A DNA stretch of 64,000 nt from Syngnathus acus. Taxonomy: Eukaryota > Chordata > Actinopteri > Syngnathiformes > Syngnathidae. Both the position numbers and the translations under genes were made by a program. Positions within the stretch are counted from its first letter, which is position 1. Each line of letters begins with the position of its first letter. This document shows, in pieces, positions 1 to 10,776 of this stretch. The notes under the pieces were generated by a model. It did no database searches. It had not been told where the DNA came from and saw nothing but the letters and a program-made list of their open reading frames with translations. The DNA lies in the NCBI RefSeq assembly GCF_901709675.1, contig NC_051101.1, forward strand, positions 8,948,501 to 9,012,500, written 5' to 3'.

Positions 1-2960
1 GTATTCATTTGCTTATTCTTCAGGCCAACACAAAATGGTTTCATTGAACATGACACAGTTTCCCCAATTTAATAGTTTTGTCAGCGCAATCTAAACATCT
101 TCATACTTCTAGGTCGATTAAGCTTCCAAACATTTAGAGAGGACTTCTTTGGTTCTTCTTGTCTGAGCTGAGGGATCTTTTCACATGCCAACATTTTAGT
201 TGATCTGAGTGTGTTGTTTGAATGACTTTAGAGATTCAGTGACAGCTGTTCCAGTTGGCCTCCTTGGAGAGAGCCACTTGGAAGCGTTTAGTTTGTGTCT
301 AATCCTTTGGCGAAAACAGGAACTGGGGGAGTGCCAATCCTTTCCAGACTATTAAAATAAACTTGTTTTTTTCAATCATGGTGATTTTTTTTTTTTTTTT
401 TTTGGTGCCTTATAGAAGAAACAGCAATGTGCAATTCATTGGTAGATTCTTCAGTCACCGAATCAGATTGGACTTTGGCGCTGTTTTCTAGCAGCTGTGT
501 CTTGTCTGTTTTGTTTCCAATTCGTATGTGGGTTTTTTGGGGGGTTTTTTTGGTCAAAGACTTCTTTATAGTCATCTCTCATGGTCACATGTGTTGATGC
601 CAGCCTTGTGGTTCTTACAGTATGTCCGAAGCTTCTTAAGTTCCTGCCTGCACTTAAGCGTGCATTTCCTCCATACAAATGACATGTCATTATTCTTTCC
701 CTCTTTGTTCATGTGAGGTACTTTGCAGGGACAAGCTTTCATTATGTTCTTGTTAAAGGTGAAGGTGACGTCACACCACGGCCAATCTCAGAGGAAAGAT
801 TCCTGAAATTGGAACAAATATACTGAAATGTAGCTGTGAAGGTCTTGTGAAAAGTGAGTAAAGCCTTGTATTACTGCGATATAGCCAGCTACCTGCTTAC
901 AAGAGAAGCTTTCGTTCTGCACTCACAGGAGACTTTTCCAAAAAATGTTTTGCCTCCTCTCTGTTCTCCTTTCAACTTTTACCTTACTCGTCACACGCCT
1001 AATGAGTGGACGTTTCTCCTTTATCCGTTACATTTGCTCACCAATTAAAATTCCCTTTCAGAACATATGGAAGGTCCCCTCAACTTCGAGAGAAAAAAAA
1101 AAAAGCAATTGTAAGAAAAACAATTTAATGAGACTGATGAAGTCATTGCACAACTGGTGCTACTGTTGACACTCTTCAGCGTCGGAGGAAATAAAATGTC
1201 GTATTTACAAAACGTATAATTGGATGGGGTTGAGTAGAGTTTAACAAGTGAAGTGGGTTTTGACGAGCGAATGGGGTTTTTAATGGGGGCCGAGCAGCTG
1301 GTCGCTGGTGGTAGGCTGTCACTCATCAGAAGAACTGTAAGAGTGAGCTCCAAATGAGATGCAGAGTAGTTACTAGAGAAACAATTTGGCAAAGGCTATT
1401 TGTGCAAACGATCTCCAGAAGCAGTTAAAGAACTCGTAAAATTCCGAGCCCCGCCATAAATTTCTGGAAAAACCTGCTCTAAATGTCATATCAATTTTGG
1501 ATGTCAAACTGTCGCAATGTATGATGAACTCACTGGTTAGAAGTCTTTACTTGTTGCTATTGTTTGAATTTTCACATGGCCCGTCAAAGTGATACGTTTT
1601 AACGTGCCAACAATTTTACAAATATACTTGACCTCAATTGGATGATTAGTTTTGACTTCCAAACTGCAAACATCCCGGAGGTGATTGTAAGGTTCCACTG
1701 TATTTGCTTCTTACTGCTTGCCATTTTTATACTAGTCTGGCACAGAGCTTGTGCTTTGACAGAAACAGGACCTGTGGGAATATGCACACACAGACATGCA
1801 CAGTGTAACCATTTTCACCAATGAAAGGAACACTTGCAGCTCTATTTGTGACCACACTTTAATGAGATTACATCAGATCTGCTTGGAGATTTAAAATATA
1901 TACCACATGTATTTGATTTGGGTCATTTTTAGAACTGTCTCCCGGTTTCAATTGCTTTGTACATTTTTTGGACTAAACACATATGAGCTTAGATATTTTA
2001 TGTTTTCCAAGGTTGCTTGTCATCATGAATGAAGAAATAAGCACGACACGGTTGTCACGTCCCAGATATGGCAGATTACCTGAGGTCTTTATCATGTACC
2101 ATCTTTTTACCATCCGCTAGAATAAATCAGCCCTTATTTGGCTCTCTAATCTGACATAGCTGATGTGACTCAGTGAGTTATTCTCGTTTTGCAAACGCCG
2201 TCTTTGGTGGGCCATTGTGGACAGTCTCATAAAGCCACGATTCCAGTGGCAAATGCCTGCTTGTTGTCGTCCACAGGTTGGCGGCTAGGCTTGTTACCGT
2301 TTCACCATGACTCTCTTGACAATACTTTGTATGCTGGATCCCAAATGCCAGCGGCCATCTGCCAATTATACACAACAAGTACAGCGGAATATGTCTGTTC
2401 CACATAACAAGCATACCAAGGATTCGGAATGTGAGATATAGGCGGATTTGAGCCCTTACTTGAAATATGCACGTCTCGTCTGTGTCACTCTTTCTGTGTT
2501 TGATCTGTCTTTTGCTGTTCTAGAACGAACTGTGTTCATCAACACTGAGCGTAGATTTCTTTGTCGAGCCTTGTACCGTAAGAGCAAGGTTATATTTAGT
2601 TGGAGTGATTGAATGTTCTCATTTTGCATTTTATTTAAAGCATCATGCTTGGTCTGTGGTTTACAGTATTTCTCTTGAGGTCTCATTTCCTTTTTTTATT
2701 CACAGTTCATGCACTTATTAGGAAATATCATGATATGCCTACCTAACTTGTGGAGTCTTCAGTCAACCCAACATTATTTCTTTTTGGTATGTGAGGAAAC
2801 TCGACAGAGAACATTTCTAGCTATGATTCAACCCCAGAACCCTTGACGATGCGGTAGATGTGCTCCCGTGTTGCCTCAATTATTTTGTGTGCATAATTCA
2901 TACTGTAAATCTTACCATTTGCAGTAACCCTGACATTGTTGCTGTTTCTTCCCTGTTTAG
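1..2960 (+). other. sntb1 intron, left edge
   Basis: This stretch precedes the first visible sntb1 exon and ends in an acceptor (pyrimidine-rich run then TTTAG at 2960). It holds a poly-T run near 387-404 and short AT-rich sequence. Small open frames here show no family signature, and I see no other gene. Confidence 0.7.
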
Positions 2961-5900
2961 TCAAGTACATGCGAGAGGCCACGCCGTATGTCAAAAAGGG
3001 CTCACCTGTGTCTGAGATCGGATGGGAAACCCCTCCACCTGAGTCGCCGCGTTTCGGCAGCACTCCCATCACCACCTCTCCTTCCTCCCCGGAAACTCCT
3101 CCTCATCCTCAGCCTTCCTTGTCCCTGCAAGGCGATAGGAGATGCATTCCACTTAAAATGTGTTACGTAACCCGAGCCATGACCACAGCAGATCCAGACA
3201 ACAGGTAGCTGACTAATTCTAATTTTTTACGCTCATTTCCTCCTCATGTGCATACTTATATTAAATTTTTGACACAATTATTAACTGCTCCTGTAGATCA
3301 GTGACTCTCATCTAAGGTGAAGAATATGCAGTATTTAGTGTCTTAGTCTAAAAAAGTATAAAGTATGCCGCTTTTATAGATTAATAATAGCATCAGATCA
3401 ATAAGAAATGATCTGGAATGCTTAGAACAATCATGTTAGATCTTTTTCTCAATCAACCAAATGTAATGTTCACTGTCACGCCCCGGAAAAGTTGCGATGG
3501 CGCTCTTAGCTGCACTTTGACAAAGCTCACTTGACTTACAATTACACTTTGAGAGCATCATAGTGGTTAAACATTCACTGGCTTGACAATATTCTGCAAT
3601 TGACCGCTCTGTAGTTTATACGAGAATTCGGGGTCAATATTCCAACTCGTAATTTTGTGTGCCAACGTTACAACAGTATTTCGGTGTACAGATGTTTGTA
3701 TTGTGGTATGGTTGTATGTTATCTACTGTGTTCTTGTTTATTATTTTGCACTTTTGTGTCAACGGGTAAATTCATTAGTTTTTACTTTGGGGGTGGGGTG
3801 ACAAATGCATTTCACAGCTTGGTGGTAAAAGCTGTATTTGAGCCTCCACATTTTCTAGAATGTAATTTTCAAAAGATGCAGGTGTTAAATTTTCATAGCT
3901 ACTTATTGGTACTTTTTTTTTTCTTTCTTGTTGCTCTCTTTTTGTGTCCTCCATTTTATTTCTTATATTATTTGACAGTTTAACCCTTTCGCTTGCTTTC
4001 AATACATTTCCAACTAATCCAAACACACTTTAAACCCACGCAAACATTTGCACGCATAAAATGAATAGAAAATTGTACATACTGTAGACTCTATGTGCTA
4101 GTTACTGTACGTACGTACGTACGTACTGTGCCTGGTAATGAATGACATCACCAAGTCTGTGCGAGTGTCTGGCTTGAGCTGTGGCAGACAGCAGCTCGTC
4201 TGTGAGTATGCTGACGAGTACAATCTATGAGCCACAATAGAGCGGGAGAACACCGAAAGTATTTTTAACCTCAAGTAACACCTGGAGCGGATGTACAGTA
4301 TGTGGTGTGTCCCACTGGGTGAATTGCAGATTCATCACATTCTCTCGGGCCTTTCCAGGTCTCCTGTGCCAGGTGTGTGTATAAAAAGGGAATAGAGAGA
4401 AAGCCAAACCACATGTGGTTGGGAGAGGTTTCATTCAACCACCCACGGGAGCACCTGAATAGATGACTATTGAGTTCGACATAGTAAACACAGCAGATAA
4501 GGAATGCAGTTGTACTCATACTGACGAGTGTTGAGGCCGAAACTAAACATTTCCTCCCTGTTTGCTTCCCACTTATCATTGTTGCTCCAAGCATAACACC
4601 TTCGTGGTGTGTACTTTTGATTTGTTTTTCTTTTGTGGTGGGATGTTTATTGCGAGACATATTTGTTAGACTGGCATAGCTCGGGGGTGTGACATAATCA
4701 GGTTTTCTCACTCAAATATCCACATATTGTTTTGCTCGATACTTACCACGTCTGGTCTTGTCCTCAGCTGTGGGCTGTATGTTACGCTTGCATTAATCAT
4801 CACTTGTATATAGGAAAACACCTTTGAGGTCCTAGATGTTTTTTTTTAACATGATTCCTTCTCCCGCAGAGGTCCCCAACCACCGGGCCGCGGACCGGGA
4901 CCGGTCCGTGGGTCACTTGATACCGGGCCGCCAAGCCGCACAGGGAATTTATTTTATTTTTTTTATCGACGATCAATTAATTCAGGTCGACGCGCGTCCC
5001 GGTCATGTGACAAGTTTCCCCCTACCTTCCCTGCAGTTTGACCGAGGGTTCCATAGTGTAGTGGTTGGTGCTCTGGACTCTTACCCCAGCGATTCAAGTT
5101 CAAATCCTGGTGGGACCTAAAATGTTTTATCATGGGAAAATTTGCAACACAGTTGCTCATGTGCCCCATAAAACCATACTTTTTTTTTTCTTCTTCAATG
5201 TTTTACCAGGTAAGCCAATTGAGAACTTTCTCATTTACAATGGCGACCTGATATACGTACCTTCCCTGCAATTCAAGCCAGGGTTCCATAGTGTAGTGGT
5301 TGGTGCTCTGGACTCTCACCCCAGCAATCCAAGTTCAAATCCCAGTGGGACCAAAAATATTTTATCATGGAAAATTTTGCAACACAGTTGCTCATGTGCC
5401 CCATAAAACCATACTTTTTTTTTTCTTCTTCAATGTTTTACCAGGTAAGCCAATTGAGAACTTTCTCATTTACAATGGCGACCTGATATACGTACCTTCC
5501 CTGCAATTCAAGCCAGGGTTCCATAGTGTAGTGGTTGGTGCTCTGGACTCTCACCCCAGCAATCCAAGTTCAAATCCCAGTGGGACCAAAAATATTTTAT
5601 CATGGAAAATTTTGCAACACAGTTGCTCATGTGCCCCATAAAACCATACTTTTTTTTTTCTTCTTCAATGTTTTACCACATGTTCTCCCCGGGCCCGCGT
5701 GGGTTTTCTCCGGGCACTCCGGTTTCCTCCCACATCCCAAAAACATGCTTGGTAGGCCGATTGAAGACTCCAAATTGTCCCTAGGTGTGAGTGCGAGTGC
5801 AAATGGTTGTTTGTCTCTGTGTACCCTGCGATCGGCTGGCAACCGGTTCAGGGTGTCCCCCGCCTACTGCCCGTTGACGGCTGGGATAGGCTCCAGCACT

Positions 5901-8900
5901 CCCGCGACCCCCGTGGGGACTAAGCGGTTCAGAAAATGGATGGATGGATGGATGTTTTACCAGGTAAGCCAATTGAGAACTTTCTCATTTACAATGGCGA
6001 CCTGATATACGTACCTTCCCTGCAATTCAAGCCAGGGTTCCATAGTGTAGTAGTTGGTGCTCTGGACTCTTACCCCAGCGATTCAAGTTCAAATCCTGGT
6101 GGGACCTAAAATCTTTTATCATGGAAAAATTTGCAACACAGTTGCTCATGTGCCCCATAAAACCATACTTTTTTTTTTCTTCTTCAATGTTTTACCAGGT
6201 AAGCCACTTGAGAACGTTCTCATTTACAATGGCGACCTGATATACGTACCTTCCCTGCAATTCAAGCCAGGGTTCCATAGTGTAGTGGTTGGTGCTCTGG
6301 ACTCTCACCCCAGCAATCCAAGTTCAAATCCCAGTGGGACCTAAAATATTTTATCTTGGAAAATTTTGCAACACAGTTGCTCATGTGCCCCATAAAACCA
6401 TTAATTTTTTTCCCAATGTTTTACCAGGTAAGCCAATTGAGAACTTTCACATTCACAGTGTCGACCTAATATACGTATCTTCCCTACAAGTCAACCAAGG
6501 GTTTCATAGTGTAGTGGTTGGTTCTCTGGCCTTTCACCCCAGCGACCTGAGTTCAAATCTCGGTGGGACCAAAACGTTTTAACTTGGAAAAATTTGCAAC
6601 ACAGTTGCGCGTGTGCTGCCCCATAAAACCATACACCTCCCTGAGGGTGATGGGTTGGGTTTAGGGTTAGAGCTAGGGTTAGGGTTACTGCTAGGGTTAG
6701 GGCTGGGGCTAGGGTTAGGGTTGGAGCTAGGGTTAGGGTTGGGGTTAGAGCTAGGGTTAGGGTTACTGCTAGGGTTAGGGTTGGAGCTAGGGTTAGTGCC
6801 AGGGTTAGGGTTAGAGCTAGGGTTAAGGTTAGGGTTGGGGCTAGGTTTAGGGTTGGGGCTAGGGTTGGGGTTGGGGTTAGGGTTAGAGCTAGGGTTAGGG
6901 TTACTGCTAGGGTTAGGGCTAGGGTTAGGGTTGGAGCTAGGGTTAGTGCCAGGGTTAGGGTTAGGGTTAGAGCTAAGGTTAAGGTTAGGGTTGGGGCTAG
7001 GGCTAGGGCTAGGTTTAGGGTTGGGGCTAGGGTTGGGGTTAGGGTTAGGGTTAGGGTTAGAGCTAGGGTTAGGGTTACTGCTAGGGTTAGGGCTGGGGCT
7101 AGGGTTAGGGTTGGAGCTAGGGTTAGTGCCAGGGTTAGGGCTAGGGTTAGGGTTAGAGCTAGGGTTAAGGTTAGGGTTGGGGCTAGGGCTAGGTTTAGGG
7201 TTGGGGCTAGGGTTGGGGTTAGGGTTAGGGTTAGGGTTAGGGTTAGAGCTAGGGTTAGGGTTACTGCTAGGGTTAGGGCTGGGGCTAGGGTTAGGGTTGG
7301 AGCTAGGGTTAGTGCCAGGGTTAGGGTTAGAGCTAGGGTTAAGGTTAGGGTTGGGGCTAGGGCTAGGTTTAGGGTTGGGGCTAGGGTTGGGGTTAGGGTT
7401 AGAGCTAGGGTTAGGGTTACTGCTAGGGTTAGGGCTGGGGCTAGGGTTAGGGTTGGAGCTAGGGTTAGTGCCAGGGTTAGGGTTGGGTTTAGAGTTAGGG
7501 TTAGAGTTAGGGTTAGAGCTAGGGTTAGGGCTAGGGTTAGAGCTCGAGTTGGGGCTAGAGTTAGGGTAGGGGCCATATCGTATCATTTTATTTCATGATA
7601 TCTATATATTTATTATAAATGTATTAGTTATTTATATAAATGTATTATTTATCCGCGAAAATATTACACGTAACCGGTCCGTGGCGCTAAAAAGGTTGGG
7701 GACCACTGTTCTAAAGGATTGAACAGGAATGATGGCAACAATTTGAAATGGCGCCGTGTTACATTATGCACCATGAAGCCTGCGAAAGAACCCTTTCTTT
7801 TAAAAATTCACATTCACTGAGCACACAATCAAAGAGCAGCTCGCTGAAGCCCAGAAGCATTCCATAGATGCATGTCTATGGAGGCCAGAAATACTCCCTT
7901 ACGGTAAAAGCAGATTAGTGAAGGAAATTTAGAGAGAAACGCCTATTTGTTTGAAATGGCCCGCAGAGGTTTTGTAAAGCACGGCAACTTTATTGCATTT
8001 TAACCAGGATCAAAGAAGTTAAGAATTCAACGTAAAACAAGAACATTTGATTGGCTTGGGGCTTCAGGCTAAAAAAGATATAGAGAGAATAAAGAATCAT
8101 ATTTTGTACTATGCCATTTGATTTCTTCACTTTGATGCTAAAATTGCCTTCTCCAGACAAGTGGAGCTGCACTCCCCTGACGCCAGACACACTGTGGTAC
8201 TGCGCTGTCCAGACCAGCCGTCTGCCCTTACTTGGTTCTCCACAATGCATGCTGTCACATCAACACTGACTCAGGTCTGTCGCCCATTTCCACAGCAATT
8301 ATAGCATACGCGATATAAGGAATGTACTCTATGTAGACGTACTAAATGATCACGGCATCTCATTACAGCAAGCACTAGCCGAGGTGATTCATCACACAAC
8401 CAGGTCAGGGGTTGCTGGCAGCAAAGAGATCCGACACCTGGGATGGCTGGCAGGGAAGGTAAGCAGCGAGTGTAATGTGGTGGCTTCTCGGAAGTCGACA
8501 TCGTGTTTTGTCTAGCCATCACCCGTGGATCAATCTCGGGTTGTTTTTGTGCTTGCAGTTTGAGTTAAGATTGTGTGAGTGGTGTGAGTTAAGGTGTGTT
8601 TCTAAACTTGTTTTTCCATTTTATAACCAACTTCTTTGAAAGGATTGGGCTCTTATACCATTAGCACAAATTGGGTAAAAAATACGGCACAGTCTTAGGG
8701 TTCGTCTAAATCATAGGTGTGTCAAACTCAAGGCCCGGGGGCCAGATACGGCCCCCCACATCATTTTACGTGGTCCGCGAAGCCAAATTTCAACTTTGTG
8801 TCATTACTTAAATTATAAATTGTCTTCAGTTTAAAACATTATATTAGATATTGCTTGTAATTTTTATTACCATTCATTTTTTTAAAATATTTGAACAGTT

Positions 8901-10731
8901 TTTACTAGTCTCTGATTTCAAAACTAGTTATTCATCAGTTTGTTTTGTAGTCTATACTGTATATAGAAGACATTGACAATCATAATGGCCCTCCAAGGGA
9001 ATTTATGACTACGATGCGGCCCGCGACAAAAATGAGTTGGATACCCCTAATCCAAATGGTTAATCTTAATATTAGAATCTACAGGTGTGTACCAGAAATG
9101 ATGCAAGTGGGTTTTGTGTACTGTTTCTCCACACACAAAACGTCCACATGCACCTAGCAAGCTTCTAATCACATTGCACTCACCTTAATGATCTGTCCAA
9201 TTGTATCCTACTAACATTAGCAATATTTCATCATTAAATTCTAACCATTATTGCTACTTGGCAACAAATTCTCATTATGTTCAAAAGGTGACCTTTAATC
9301 CTGAAAAATCCTCCGACGTGATTGGCTAAGACAGATCTTCAAAGAGCAGCTTAGGATTCCGTAGCTAGGTTGCAGATAAAGTCTCATAATGAGAATAGTT
9401 AGGAACGGAAAATACCAATCCACGTGTGGCATATGTATACGGGAGCTCTCGATGTAAAGGATTAACTGTGTGGCTTCTGAAGGAAATGCAAGAGAGGTTT
9501 CTCTGAAGCATGGGGGTTGCGTGAAAGGAAATGTCTCAATCATGTACCTATGCACAAACACCAGAAATGAATTTGCATTTCCATCACACATCCCCGAATG
9601 GATCACATTTCTCTGGCATTCCATTTCGGTTATTGACTTGCGAACAAAGAGAAAAACAAATCATGTTAGGTCTGCATATAAACACAGTTATACAAATTTT
9701 GTATTCCATAAACATTACTTCTCTGTTTGCTTGAGTTTGTGCTTGAGTAACTTTGGTAAGGAACAATTTCAGTACTTTGCACAGTCAGTGACATTTTCAA
9801 AATTCACATTAGGTTTAGTGGACGGCTGCACAGATAAACATTTGAAGCAATTGTTCCAGTGTTTAAAAACAATCCTCAAACTACGGAATGAATGAATTTT
9901 GATATTGCTAATGGGACAGACAACCTTTCACACTCATCATCACATCATCACTGAGTGGGAACTGAACACACTGATTTGTTGTGGAAATGTCCAAATAACT
10001 AATCAAGTCAGAACTTGTCCAGGAACATCCTTACATATTGCAAGGCTCATATTACAAAGGTCAAGGGGGAAGTACCGGACCAGCTGGCTGAACTCACAAC
10101 CTGACCATAATCTGTACAAGTCTGAAGTCTGGCATATAGTATTACCTATTACCAGAAAATAAATTGATAGAAAACACAAGAATAACGTGTTAACTTCAAT
10201 CTTTTAATGTTCATGTTCACAATTCGCTATTGATCCCAAGTAGGATCACTCAGTGCTCTCAACTGTGTGATGTTTATTTGTGCAGCAAAGTGAGAGTGAG
10301 AAGCAGTGCTGGAAACCTGTGCTGGTGGTGGTGACGGACAAAGACCTGCTGCTCTATGACAGCCTGCCACGGAGCAAGGAAGCCTGGCAGAGTCCAGCAC
10401 ACACGTATCCTCTACTAGCTACGCGGTGCGTCCATCTTCACATCCACACAATCGAAACGTGCTCGTGACGCGCTGCTGTGTAAATATTTATGGTTGGAGG
10501 ATTTATGGTAATGTACAAAAGCCTCAAGGTGTTTGTGTTTTTGAAAAGTTTCACAAATTATTTATTCAGACAGTCCTTGGTCCCCGTCTGTTTTATCAAG
10601 CAGCATATTTTTAATGCTGTCTTGGACATATATTTTGTTGGAGAATATGAGCCATGCAATTTTGCCGGTCATAGCATGTACTAGCTATGTACACTTTGCC
10701 AGAGATGTAAGAATGTACATTGCCATCACTT

Positions 10732-10776
<45 letters not shown>

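Larger units (their letters stand above)
5028..6640 (+). repeat. tandem array of ~235-bp units, each with a tRNA-like module
   Basis: Six near-identical units. The tRNA-like parts start at 5047, 5282, 5517, 6036, 6271 and 6500. Spacings are 235, 235, then 519 (one unit plus a LINE insertion), 235 and 229. Each unit has a 72-nt tRNA-like part, about 60 nt of conserved trailer ending CCATAAAACCATA, a run of about 10 T, the phrase TTTTACCAGGTAAGCCA, and a spacer ending CTTCCCTGCAATTCAAGCCA. The last unit has lost the T run and diverged most. The long open frames across this block are by-products of the repeat. Confidence 0.9.
4867..7708. mobile_element. hAT-type DNA transposon, non-autonomous, with internal tandem arrays
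   Basis: The left end reads CAGAGGTCCCCAACC and the right end GGTTGGGGACCACTG, which are inverted copies with one mismatch over 15 bases. Both ends continue into GGACCGG/CCGGTCC-rich sequence, as in the widespread vertebrate hAT (Charlie-like) termini. The flanking 8-mers are TTCTCCCG (4859-4866) and TTCTAAAG (7709-7716), matching at 5 of 8; the right one fits the nTCTAnAn preference of hAT target sites. No transposase frame is present. The inside is a six-module tRNA-like array, a LINE fragment and a TTAGGG-like array, each listed separately. The element sits within a sntb1 intron. The arrays may have grown inside an older, shorter element. Confidence 0.75.

Noticed and set aside
4271-4711. 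146-codon minus-strand open frame in a sntb1 intron
   Set aside because: Composition and motifs look random, there is no homology that I recognise, and it is antisense to an intron.
5047-6571. Six functional tRNA genes
   Set aside because: Most modules have a mismatch in the anticodon and/or T stem, a weak D stem, and anticodons that do not fit the Gln-type body. I list them as tRNA-like pseudogenes.
5065-6582. Repeated ~100-156 codon open frames starting [14 protein letters not shown]
   Set aside because: They arise from each copy of the 235-bp tRNA-like unit read in the same frame and are not a protein family.
6491-7586. Three overlapping open frames of more than 300 codons on both strands (Leu-Gly, Leu-Thr and Asn-Pro-Ser dipeptide repeats)
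   Set aside because: A hexamer repeat without stop hexamers is open by construction in several frames. The predicted proteins are pure dipeptide repeats tied to the TTAGGG-like array, with no domain or splice context.
9470-9895. 141-codon plus-strand open frame in a sntb1 intron
   Set aside because: It falls between well-defined sntb1 exons, and its inclusion would break the reading frame of a conserved protein.
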